Source of the DNA: Metellina segmentata
Lineage: Eukaryota > Arthropoda > Arachnida > Araneae > Tetragnathidae
Direction: 5' to 3'
Assembly: GCA_947359465.1 (NCBI GenBank)
Contig: OX375881.1
Coordinates: 30,235,742 to 30,299,741, forward strand
Length of the DNA: 64,000 nucleotides
Positions 55,472 to 64,000 of this stretch are shown one piece after another. A program made the position numbers and the translations under genes. Under the pieces are notes generated by a model. The model was not told the DNA's origin. It did no database searches and was given only the letters and a program-made list of their open reading frames with translations. Within the stretch, counting starts at the first letter, position 1. Every line of letters starts with the position of its first letter.

Positions 55472-55950
55472 CAGGGGTGGCCAACCTGTGGCGCATGCGC
55501 CAAACTTGGCGCATTTGATGATACAAGTGGCGCATTGCATTCTTGCGCCTACATATTCTTTGATTACAAGTGAACAAGCATTTTCATCCATGAAATTCAT
55601 TAAAAGGAAAACGAGATAGCGAATGAATGATTCAATTTTGAAAAATTCTCTGTTGCTCCCAGTAACAACTTTACACCAAACATTGAAAGACTAGCGAAAT
55701 CCAAGCAGGCTCAAAAGTCTTATTGATGGTAAGTAATGTTTATGTGCTGTAATAGACATTGTTCTACGTACAATAGTTAAAGCATTTAAAAATGTTAATT
55801 ATGTCTATAAACATACTTTTATTAAAAAAGTAATTAAGGATAGGGCAGGACCATGAACGTAAGGTAGAAAAGGTGCTTGAGTTATATGGCGCATCGGAAC
55901 TCGTATGGAAAAAAATTGGCGCATGGTATGTAAAAGGTTGGCTACCCCTG
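55472..55950 (+). mobile_element. hAT non-autonomous element nested in the Tc1
   Basis: 479 bp. TIRs caggggtggccaacct and aggttggctacccctg agree at 15/16. Perfect 8-bp target duplication tcctaggg (55464-55471, 55951-55958). Removing the insert restores a continuous Tc1 5' region (tcctagggcatcgg). Multiple ggcgcat repeats lie near both ends. It keeps only the last part of a hAT transposase. Confidence 0.95.
55569..55727 (+). pseudogene. hAT transposase C-terminal remnant
   Basis: The plus frame reads SEQAFSSMKFIKRKTR, a stop, then RMNDSILKNSLLL and, across a frameshift, an ERLAKSKQAQKSY-like end. (C/S)E(Q)xFSxMKxIKxKxRSRMxDxxLxxxLLL is the conserved C-terminal block in a hAT subgroup close to SCAND3/ZBED-like transposases. 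The rest of the gene is absent. Confidence 0.7.
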
Positions 55951-55987
55951 TCCTAGGGCATCGGAAAGCATTTCAATCGTTGGTGTA

Positions 55988-56708
55988 ATGCAGAAACGTA
56001 GCGATTTATCCGACGTCCAAAAGGGCATGATTATTGGCTTTCGGGCCAAGGGTGGAAGCATTTCGGAAGCGGCTAATATTATGAACTGTTCAAAGGGCCG
56101 CCGTGGTAAAAGTATACCGTGCATGGCAAAATGGCACTATCCAAAATCAGCGGCGTGGTACATGTGGTGCACTACGGGCTACAGATGACAGAGGCCAACG
56201 AAGGCTACGGAGATGCGTTCGGGCGAATAGACGTGCAACTGTTGAGCAACTGACCGCCCAGATGAACCAAGGGGCTACCAAGAGTGTATCCTCAACAACG
56301 GTTCTGCGAACGTTGCTGAGCATGGGTCTCCGCAACAGACGCCTGGTTAATGCACCTATGCTGACTGCTGTTCATCGGCGACGAAGGCTGGAATTTGTAC
56401 GCCAGTACCGCAACTGGACGTCCACAGAGTGGCGACAGGTGGCTTTTTCCGATGAATCACGTTTCATGCTTCCATCGGACAGATGGACGTTGGCGTATAC
56501 AGCGTGAAACGTCTGAAAGCAAACACCCTGCAACAATTGCCGAAAGAATCCAGGCTGGAGGAGGGAGGTAATCTAGCGCAGCTGGCTACGGCACTGGAGT
56601 CGTCATGGCTCAACATCCCAGTGAACGCCTTCAGAAACCTAATTGACTCTCTTCCTGCACATCTCGCAGCGGTCCGCTCTGCCAAAGGTGGTTATTCTGG
56701 CTTTTGAC
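55988..56708 (+). pseudogene. Tc1-like transposase with frameshift and internal deletion
   Basis: From ATG 55988: MQKRSDLSDVQKGMIIGFRA, then GGSISEAANIMNCS (helix-turn-helix), then a frameshift near 56090. It continues as VVKVYRAWQNGTIQNQRRGT and later STEWRQVAFSDESRFM, which has the first catalytic aspartate. After the RWRIQRETSE / PATIAERIQAGG region (shifted again near 56470) the gene jumps to NLAQLATALESSWLNIPVNA and ends AVRSAKGGYSGF. The jump removes the blocks with the second aspartate and the glutamate of DD34E. Expected length is about 340 residues; about 230 remain. Confidence 0.85.
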
Positions 56709-56736
56709 AGGTGGTCACATTAATGTGACTGGACTG

Positions 56737-56894
56737 TGTATATAGACATACCGCTCTTACTCAATTCGACAACGTTTAAACTAAATGGTAAAATTCCACA
56801 GTGATTGATTTTGCTTTGCTTAAGTTCGTTTGTTGCCATTCGTGAATGTGCAGCTAATGCTGATGGACTGAAGCTTATTAGGATGAAATTTAAA
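56737..56894. other. Short spacer
   Basis: Nothing recognised. The minus frame 56720-57001 is unsupported. Confidence 0.35.
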
Positions 56895-57125
56895 AGCAAA
56901 AACCTATTCTTTTTTTCTGGACCAGACCTTAAACTGAAGATACCTGCACAGGGCATAATACTTAAAACAGAATTATCCTTTTTCCGGACTAGACCATACA
57001 CTGAAGATACAGGGTATACTACTAAAAGCAGAAGTACAGGGCATAATACTTAAAACACAATTATCACTTTTTCTGTTTCAGACTTTATATTGGAGATACC
57101 TGTACAGGGAATAATGCTTAAAACA
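56895..57125. repeat. Minisatellite, ~78-bp unit x3
   Basis: The order tttttctgg(a/t)(c/t)cagac, actgaagatacctg, acagggcataatacttaaaa, cagaattatc recurs three times with a partial duplication in the middle copy. Confidence 0.8.
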
Positions 57126-59923
57126 CATTGATTTATGTGCCACACTACACTTACAACCTTGATGGATCTCTTAGTTAGAGGACAAGTACTAATATTTAGC
57201 ACTAAATCTGAATTTTTTCAGGCCGTTCCTGAAATTAAGATTGGTATAGGAAATTACGATTCATCAGCACAAACCATTAACTTTAATCTTCCCTTCAAAT
57301 TTCAAAAAGTTCCGTTGCCATTTGAGTAATTAAAATTTATAGCTCCTCGAGCAAAAAAACCTCCTGGAGTGAGGAGCCACAGAGAAAGGAGCTTCCGAAA
57401 AAAAAACCAGTTTCGGTGATTTTGAAATAAAAATGACAGAAAAAACCAGACTCCATGGGAAGGATATAAATTTGACTCTACATAATTAGAAGTTTTGATG
57501 TGTAAATCATAAATACCCGGCCATACAGTGCGCTCTGCTTTTGTCGATGTTATGAAAATTAATGGCTTAATTTTTCCCGGCTTTGATTTTTTTTCCTACA
57601 CCCCCCCTCTCCACCAGTCTCACTGGCACCCCACCCCCACTTTACGTATCATCCTGCATTAAGAAGCGTGACCAAGAAAAGTTCCAATCGGTTTTTCTTC
57701 GAAGAGAAAAAAAGTCTTAATTCTATTATTCTCAATCAAATAGCTGAGGCAGCGGTGGTGGAGGAAAAAAGTGGAATAACGTATTATTTATTAGGAAAAA
57801 ATATTTGGGAAAAAATAAGATCAAGGCGTCCGTAAAACTTGTGTGAAGTTATGTGAATCAAAGGCGGTAGGGGGTGTAGCATGGAGGTAGGGGATAATGC
57901 TTTATTAGAAGCTACGCGAGGGGGGAAATGGAACATAAAAAAACATTCTATTCAGAAAAAAACAATCTTGTGGTTGTCTTCCGAGTATTAATTTTGAATG
58001 ATTTTACGTGTTAAATTGAGGGAGAAACGTTTTTTGCGCTTTTTGTTTGGTTTTTTTTCTCCTTTGGACTCCTCCGCTTTTTTTTCGGGCTCTGCCTCAT
58101 TTTTTACGATTAGACTGATTCTTAATTTAGTCAAGGAAAAGCGGTTATACACACGCGCGAAATAAAATATATATAAAAAAAAAACGTTGCACGAAATAGA
58201 ATTGATAAAAAATATCGCCCGTCGGAGCCATTAGCAATGGCATTTGGAAGCCGTATCACCTCGAAAGTTTTTTTTATTTCATTTCATACACTTAACAAGT
58301 TTTGACGTCGGTTGTTTTTTTGTGCGTTTTATTTCCCTTTCCCCCCCTACATCCTAGTGGTTCAGATTCATCAATTAGAGCTTTAGATGGAGTCATCAAT
58401 TATTTAAAAGCATCCGCGAATGGGTATTGGAGTGTAAAATATAGATGGGTTATAAGTGCATAATTAACGATGCATTGGTAGGCAGCGACAATTGAATCTC
58501 GAAGTTGCGAAAAGCACTCCTAGAGGGCGCTTTTTTTTTCATTCCGGCTTTTCTTTGCGAGAGACGGCCAATATAATAAATCTTGCTTCGTCTGATTAAG
58601 CATGTGGGGTAAATTGTTCATCATCTGTCCCAAATGACTCCATCCTGGGAATTATAAGCCGGGGGAGGAAATAACATTAAAACGCCATCTCTGGGAATAA
58701 AAAGAAATTAAGAAGCCAGAAATGTGCGGGAGAGGTATTAAACCAGAAGCGGCTTTTATACCCTGGATTTCGCTTTTCGTTGGTGTCGGCGCTTTTTTTT
58801 CCTTCGGTTTATGAATGCTGCGACTAATGCGGACAAAGAAATGCTTTTTAATTTGGTGTTTTGTTTGTTGCTGTTTGCCTTTGTTTCGAACTCCTGAAAG
58901 TGTGGTGTGAGAAATTGCGTAGGCAATCGCAAATGTCGGTAATTAGAATTTAAACTATAATCTGAAGACCAAAATCACTTATTGTGAGGAGCGCGTGAAA
59001 TAATTCTGACAAATGATTAGGGACGTGGATTTTTATCATGTACGGATATAATGGACATGAACCGCTCATCTTTGATAAATAAAAAAACATGTTTAATTAT
59101 TTATCTCCGGTAATTTGTGAAATAATACATGAGAAGGAGTAGAAATTAAATACTATTCATATTAAAATGAGAATAAGAATGTATGAGATATATAGTTCAA
59201 ATTTAAAACACGTAAAGATAAACAGAGTTGGAATAAATAAAGTCAATGTTAGAAATCGTTGTATTTTCAGACCAAAGTTTCATTTTATGACATTAAAGAT
59301 ATATTTTTTATTTCACCCGCCAACGTCTTTTCAGACATGAGGCGTCTTGCAGTCCAATATAGCAGAGAGGTCAAGAATGGTCAAGAACTCCAAAGTCATC
59401 ACAAGAGCGAACGTCAAGCAGGGAAGAGCAACTGAAAAGATGCTCCAAAGTCATGAACATGGTATTGCAGAGTGGGTAGAGTAGATAATCTTCAAGTCCT
59501 ATCCTAAATATATAGTAATAAAGTACGGTATATTATAATATATGATATTAAAGCAAGATATAATGTATGATATTATACATGATTATGATAAATGGGCAGT
59601 CAAACAACGGGTGCGTAACAAAATTTATTTATTTTGGTCAAACTTCAAACAATATATATTTTAAAATTTGACTGTATGTGATCACTGGCTGTGTATAGAC
59701 CTTGTTTCACTACTATCTGTCAACTTGCTTTGCTTTTGCATGGAGATTTTTAAGCAATACTAGTAAAACAATATTATTAGAAAAATTAATTTTTGATCCA
59801 CACAAGTAAAATAAGGAGCTGCGAACGGCAATCATTTTATACTCAGTGTTATTTCCATGGCGATTTCCAATATGCTTTTGATATTTGGCTATTGCTTTTT
59901 GATATTTGGTATTTTGTTTCGCT
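57126..59923. other. Unique region, homopolymer-rich, no gene seen
   Basis: No transposon ends or protein similarity. 57.3-58.9 kb is less AT-rich with many T and A homopolymers and several TAAT-core sites. A CTCF-like core lies at 58517-58532. Frames at 57135-57329 and 59713-59946 are unsupported. Confidence 0.45.
58517..58532 (+). promoter_or_regulatory. CTCF-like core motif
   Basis: ctcctagagggcgctt matches the AGRKGGCGCT end of the arthropod CTCF core well. Motif match only. Confidence 0.35.
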
Positions 59924-59995
59924 CGTGACATCACACAACTAATCAAAACAATTAGAAATTCCGCCTAATCGTGACGTCACACAACCAATCAAAAC
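59924..59995 (+). promoter_or_regulatory. Duplicated CRE/CCAAT-like block
   Basis: cgtgac(a/g)tcacacaac and (t/c)aatcaaaac occur at 59924-59949 and 59970-59995, 46 bp apart. The second has the CRE palindrome TGACGTCA and an inverted-CCAAT-compatible ccaatc. It may be a promoter block of an unrecognised element next to the Helitrons. Confidence 0.4.
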
Positions 59996-60074
59996 TTTAA
60001 GAGCCACGGAAACACAGGAGAACCTAGAGTTCTGTATAATAAGGTATTAAAGTATGATATAATATAATTATAAA

Positions 60075-60530
60075 CTTGGGGCCCGCCCCCTGATCGCTAA
60101 CGCTCGCCGACCTTCTGAGGATTACTTTGCAATCCTCATGGTTCACTTCGCTCTCATCAATAAAGACAATGTTTACAAATAATAATATTTCAAAAAAATA
60201 TTTTTCGACTATAAATTTGCTGCACTACAGAAAAATTACAGAGTACTTCCACAATCAGAACTCAAACAATTTGGAATTCAAATGAAAACTGTGCAAATTC
60301 CGGCTCGAAATGTGAGCGCTGCTTTGGAAATCGAATACCCAGCATGTCGTTTATAAGCTGCAACAGTTCGACTAATATTCATTTTTTTTCAATAAAATTT
60401 TTCTGATAACTATATATAAGTTCAATTGATGCGCGAGACTTCGTGATAAAGAAACAATCGTACAGTGTTGCCAAAACGCGATAACAAATAACGTCTTTTT
60501 TGCGTGCCACGTAAGAGAATTATATATAGA
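60075..60530 (-). mobile_element. Non-autonomous Helitron, tandem unit B
   Basis: On the minus strand it begins TCTATATATAATTCTCTTAC at 60530 and ends with a GC hairpin (gggggcgggcccc) and CAAG at 60078-60075, followed by T. It has no TIRs, no target duplication and no coding frame, as expected for a non-autonomous Helitron. Its first base follows the CTAG end of unit A directly. 456 bp. Confidence 0.75.
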
Positions 60531-61181
60531 CTAGGGGGTCCGCCTCCTGCTCGCTAACGCTCGCCAACCCCCGGAGGATTGCTTCGCAATTCTCATTGGT
60601 TCGCGGCGCGAACCTATGCTCGCTTCGCTCGCATCAATGAAGACAGATGTCCTAGCAGAAGGGATTGATTACAAAATATGATATTCGAAACAAATATTTT
60701 TCAAATCTAAATTTGTTGTATTACATAAAAGATATATACAGTACCTCTGGAATCAGAATTTAAATGAAAACTTTGAGCAAATTTTTACTCGCAATGTGAG
60801 AACTGCTTTGGAAATTGAATACCCAGCATGTTGTTTGTGTGGTGTACATTTCCCCAGTACTCGAGCCACCCATATACTTTTTGACTGAGTTTGTTGTCGA
60901 AAGTTGTAGTGCACGCGTCTTGTTGTACGATAATTGTTAGCCTTGAAAAGGACCGTTTTTTAAATAGCCCTGAAAAGATCCTCCGCTTTCTTAGATTTCT
61001 ATTACAAACCGCAACAGCTCGTCTAAAATTCATTTTTTTTCAATAAAATTTCATCCGATAACGCTATAGATTCAAATGAGGCGCGAGGCTCCTAGTAAAC
61101 AAACAATCGCACAATGTTGCCAAAACGCGGTAACAAATAACGTCTTTTTTGCGTGCCAGGTAAGAGAAATATATATATAGA
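60531..61181 (-). mobile_element. Non-autonomous Helitron, tandem unit A
   Basis: On the minus strand it begins TCTATATATATATTTCTCTT at 61181, preceded by A. It continues ACCTGGCACGCAAAAAAGAC and ends gaggcggacccccTAG, i.e. CTAG at 60534-60531, with a GC hairpin just before. Same layout as unit B, but it carries about 130 extra bases around 60837-60995. 651 bp. The frame 60785-61033 (minus) is not conserved in unit B. The pair matches the Helitron rule of insertion between A and T. Confidence 0.8.
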
Positions 61182-61328
61182 TGATATAATTTTAGAAGTG
61201 GTAGGATAGAAGAAAGTAGCGAAATATCGTTTGGGTATCTTGAGGTCGTTACTCCCTGTTTATACACACCTAACGATGTCCCTCTTAGGGACATATTACG
61301 TTGATTTCAAAATAAAATACACTCTGTA
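61182..61328. other. Short spacer with small hairpin
   Basis: tgtccctcttagggaca at about 61275-61291 can form a 6-bp stem. Nothing else recognised. Confidence 0.4.
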
Positions 61329-61329
61329 A

Positions 61330-62108
61330 CAAAAAAAAATCGACGCATCAAGAAGGAGTAGTCTAGGGGTTGTGCCTAGATTGATCAACTTGCAACGGCG
61401 CTGACTAGGGACCTATAGTGTTTAGTGACGATTCACGTTTCCAACTGTGTTCTAACCGCAACCGCTGAAGTGTCAAGATAAGTCCAGGGCAGCGTGGGGA
61501 TCCTGACCTTACTACCGAAAACATGCCCACAACAGGGCGTTATGGTCTAGGGTGCCATCTGCTTTGATAGCCGTTCCCCTTTGGCAGTCATTTCTGGCAC
61601 ACTTACAGCACAGCGGTACGTAGACGACATTCTTCGACCGGCTGTGTTATCGTTCCTCTTGCAACACCTTGCTTTTCAGCAAGATAATGCCTGTCCGCAC
61701 ACGGCACGTGTTGATATGTACTGTCTTCAAGCTTTCCTAACACTTCTTTGTCTAATTAGCTCTGATTTCTCTCTCTTACAGCATATTTGTGGCGTTGTGG
61801 GAATGCGATTGCTACCATCCTGGAATGTTGTCCATTTAACCCAACAGTTGTAGACAATTTGGCAAGAAATTCCGCAGGACAACATCCGGAAACTTTTTCA
61901 GTCTCTGCCACGCCGGGTGACAGCTTGTCTCCAGGCTAGAGATGGACCAACGCCTTATTGACTTCATCCCTTTGTAACGGTCAAACTCTAAAATAAATCA
62001 TTCAGTTGTTATTAAATTTGAATCGTTTGTTTCTCTATGTATGTTCTTCAGATCCAACAATTTTTATTGCAATCAAACGACTCCTTCTTGGTGCGTCGAG
62101 TTTTTTTA
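61330..62108 (+). mobile_element. Tc1-like element, short and decayed
   Basis: The left end has tcgacgcatcaagaaggagt. The right end has its inverted form actccttcttggtgcgtcga, with A/T runs outside. Between them is a degraded Tc1-like transposase 3' two thirds. A TA lies next to the left end. Confidence 0.75.
61420..61965 (+). pseudogene. Tc1-like transposase remnant
   Basis: In shifting frames: DDSRFQLCSNRN (first aspartate region), a GCHL(L)-like block, then the frame 61581-61853 with SGTLTAQRYVDDILRPAVLS and FQQDNACPHTARV (second aspartate). Near 61870-61960 there is a stretch comparable to the usual DNIRKLFQSLPRRV(T)ACLQARDG end. The glutamate block around 61760 is degraded. Several stops; inactive. 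Confidence 0.75.
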
Positions 62109-62239
62109 TTGAATATATAATGTAACCCTTACCTAGTTTTACATTGCATAATCGTTGGCTTACAAATGAAATACACTAAGACGAAATCGTTAAAATATTT
62201 ATTTAAAAGTTTTCTTTCCACACTGCCCATTTTCTAGGT
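62109..62239. other. Spacer
   Basis: Nothing recognised. Confidence 0.35.
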
Positions 62240-62902
62240 CAGGGATGGCGAACCTGAACACTGACCCACGCAGGCTGTTTAAATGACCCACGCGTTGAAT
62301 TTTATAAATATATCATCATATTTCATCATATACATAAAGAATTTTAATTATTTTTCGAACCCTCTTTAAAAAAAATATGGAGAAAATACAATTGTTAATA
62401 AAGAACTTAAAAATGAAAAAAAAATGCATAAATGATTTTTTGTAAAATGTTTTAGATTGATTATACGTAATGCTGTTTTAAGATTTATATGAGAATATTA
62501 GGATATTTATGACGAAACTTGACATCTTTACTAGGGATCTGGAAATTGAAATGAAATAATTTCCTCAGTTACGAAAACATTTTCAAAACACAATAACAAT
62601 GGAAAATAAGCTTGATGTTCAAGAAATTGCAGTGAATAAATATTTAATGATAATATACAGGAAATAATACAAGCCTTTGAGGAGGGATTTAATCAATTTA
62701 AAAGTACGGAAATTACATTTCTTATTATTTTATATTCATACAAAACGAAATTCAAAACAATGGAGTTAAACGCTTTAAGTGACTAGGTATCCATAATACA
62801 GAAATGGAATTAGTTCTATTTCAAAGCAGCATAGTTTGGAAAAAATATTTTAAACGTAATTTCCGAAGTAAAATGTAAAATGTCTGAAATTAGTGCAAAT
62901 TA
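62240..62902 (+). mobile_element. hAT remnant, left part
   Basis: Begins cagggatggcgaacctgaac, a hAT TIR similar to that of the element at 55472, followed by repeated gacccacgc. It holds a decayed transposase C-terminal part. The right end is not present before the Tc1 at 62903, so the Tc1 probably landed in this hAT and the rest may lie beyond the window. Confidence 0.65.
62543..62876 (+). pseudogene. hAT transposase remnant
   Basis: Across frames: FPQLRKHFQNTITM, then EIIQAFEEGFNQFKS, then ELNALSD and MELVLFQSSIVWKKYF. In hAT proteins of the SCAND3/ZBED-like type a block FPxL..., EFxxRFxDF..., LELIDLQxSxxLKxKF lies before the dimerisation region. Several stops and shifts. Partial. Confidence 0.55.
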
Positions 62903-64000
62903 CACTGCTGGCCACCCAAATTGCAACACCAAGAAAGACAAGAGATATCACAACAAAATTTATTTTGTAGATAACATGTTGACCAAGTGACAAATGATTA
63001 AATTTATAGACTTCTGTGAAGTGTGGTTCCTGCCAAAATCAGTAGCCAGAGTAGACGCCATTGTTGGAGATCACCGCTGCCATACGCCTCGGCATTAATT
63101 CAAAGAGACTTTGGATGTGTTCTTGGGGTACAGCAGACCAAGCAGCTTCCACAGGTTGCCAAAGTTGATCTGGTGTCGCAACTGGGGATGTAATCTGGGT
63201 CAATCGTTGGGCAACCATGGACCACATGTTTTCTATCGACAAAAGATCCGGAGAGCGAGCTGGCCATGGAAGCAATTCAATCTGGCGATTGACGAAGAAC
63301 CCTTGGACAATATGTGCCACGTGTGGTCGCGCATTATCCTGTTGAAATATGGCTGTGGGCAAGCCCTGAAGGTAAGGAAGGACAACTGGTTCCAACACCT
63401 CGGAGATGTAGTGCTGGCTGTTTAAAGTACCGGCAATGCGTACTAGAGGAGTGCGAGAGTGATATCCAATACCGCCGCACCATACCATAATACCCTCTGT
63501 AGGACCAGTGTGGCGGTGCATAACGCAGCTGTTCAGCATCCTCTCTCCACGGTGTCTCCAGACTCGAATCCGACCATCATGGTGTTGCAGACAGAAACGT
63601 GACTCGTCAGTAAAGACAATTTCATTCCATTCTGCCGTCCACGTCCTTCTTTCATCTCACCATTGGCGGCGGAGACGTCTGTGGTAATGCTTCAAAGGAA
63701 TTCATGTTGTTCTTCAGTTGTATTCATAGACGAAGCAATGGACGTCTTGCGGACAGACCACTCTGCTGTAAACGGCGTCAAATGGTACGAGCATACACTG
63801 GATGATGCGTTACAGACTGAATGTGCTGTGCTATGGTTCGTGATGTGGCTGAGCGATCAGTCACTGTCATACGCACAATATACCTGTCATCACGTGAAGT
63901 GATGCACTGAGGTGGATACAATCCAACACGTCGGTCCGTCGTACCGTCCAGCATCCAACGATCACATATCCGCATTACAGTTGTTTGGTTTCGTCTAACA
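62903..64000 (-). mobile_element. Tc1-like transposon, runs off the window
   Basis: The TIR at the left begins cactgctggccacccaaatt directly after TA (62901-62902). The gene on the minus strand starts beyond position 64000. What is visible covers most of the transposase and its 3' flank. Confidence 0.85.
63039..64000 (-). pseudogene. Tc1-like transposase, lightly damaged, 5' end cut by window
   Basis: Minus strand from 64000: RICDRWMLDGTTDRR, DRSATSRTIAQHIQSV, then a TGA near 63777, RRLQQSGLSARRPLLRL, a frameshift near 63700, RRLRRQW with a TGA near 63655, and EWNEIVFTDESRFCLQHHD (first aspartate). The uninterrupted frame 63039-63539 follows with IFQQDNARPHVAHIV (second aspartate), LPWPARSPDLLSIENMWSMV (glutamate of DD34E) and MPRRMAAVISNNGVYSGY at the end. 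The DD34E triad is complete but the gene has two stops and one shift. The plus frames 63111-63425 and 63663-63902 are by-products. Confidence 0.9.

Larger units (their letters stand above)
55355..56736 (+). mobile_element. Tc1-like transposon, internally deleted, perfect TIRs
   Basis: The 27-bp TIRs are identical: cagtccagtcacattaatgt plus gaccacc at 55355-55381, inverted at 56710-56736. The left flank is TA; the right TA is shifted or mutated (TG then TA). Without the inserted hAT (55472-55950 plus duplication) the element is about 0.9 kb. It carries a transposase gene that lost its middle. A TATA-like tgtatataaagg lies at about 55450 upstream of the gene. Perfect TIRs suggest relatively recent activity with borrowed transposase. 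Confidence 0.9.

Overview
This is a eukaryotic nuclear window, AT-rich, with no convincing host exon on either strand. Every open reading frame with recognisable protein similarity belongs to a DNA transposon, and nearly all are broken. The mix of Tc1/mariner elements, hAT elements, Helitrons, tRNA-derived SINEs and a diverged satellite suggests an arthropod. A spider or other arachnid is my best guess, from the look of the transposase families; this is inference and was not searched. The window reads as intergenic DNA or the inside of a very long intron.

Layout. 1-13 kb: a decayed hAT copy with a transposase C-terminus and a Helitron 3' end (1.2-2.1 kb), decayed tandem repeats (3.2-7.3 kb), a SINE with perfect target duplications (8.6 kb) and a hAT-derived MITE packed with CATCGATG palindromes (10.4-11.0 kb). 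13-21.3 kb: a local repeat interrupted by a SINE, a MITE and a long-TIR mariner miniature, then a SINE cluster, a Tc1 half-transposase element and a second SINE type at 20.8 kb. 21-32 kb: mostly unannotatable AT-rich DNA with minisatellites, a nearly readable mariner 3' half (25.2 kb), a (GA)/(CT)/(TA) tract (26.5 kb) and a complete but decayed Tc1 (29.1-30.6 kb). 32-43.5 kb: SINE-dense, with an unusual TIR element (33.1 kb) and a SINE-in-hAT-in-SINE nest (37.5-39.0 kb). 43-46 kb: a satellite with a recent 309-bp higher-order expansion. 46.8-53.6 kb: the second Tc1 half-transposase element, the second copy of the 33.1 kb element, a MITE with a shrunken mariner transposase, and SINE pieces. 55.3-56.7 kb: an internally deleted Tc1 with perfect 27-bp TIRs, itself hit by a hAT with a perfect 8-bp duplication. 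60.1-61.2 kb: two head-to-tail Helitrons with no spacer. 61.3-64 kb: a Tc1 remnant, a hAT remnant, and a Tc1 that runs off the window end.

The elements do not form a pathway; their relation is layering. Several nests give relative ages (SINE within hAT within SINE; SINE within SINE; hAT within Tc1; probably Tc1 within hAT). Several SINE types share a central block of roughly 40 bp beside different tRNA-like heads and different tails, so SINE evolution here looks modular. Between elements lie islands of less repetitive, less AT-rich sequence (about 5.7-6.7, 12.2-13.0, 40.0-40.7, 46.0-46.4, 53.8-54.5 and 57.3-58.9 kb). Some carry matches to animal regulatory motifs (CTCF-like, RFX X-box, CRE) and are the best places to look for conserved non-coding DNA.
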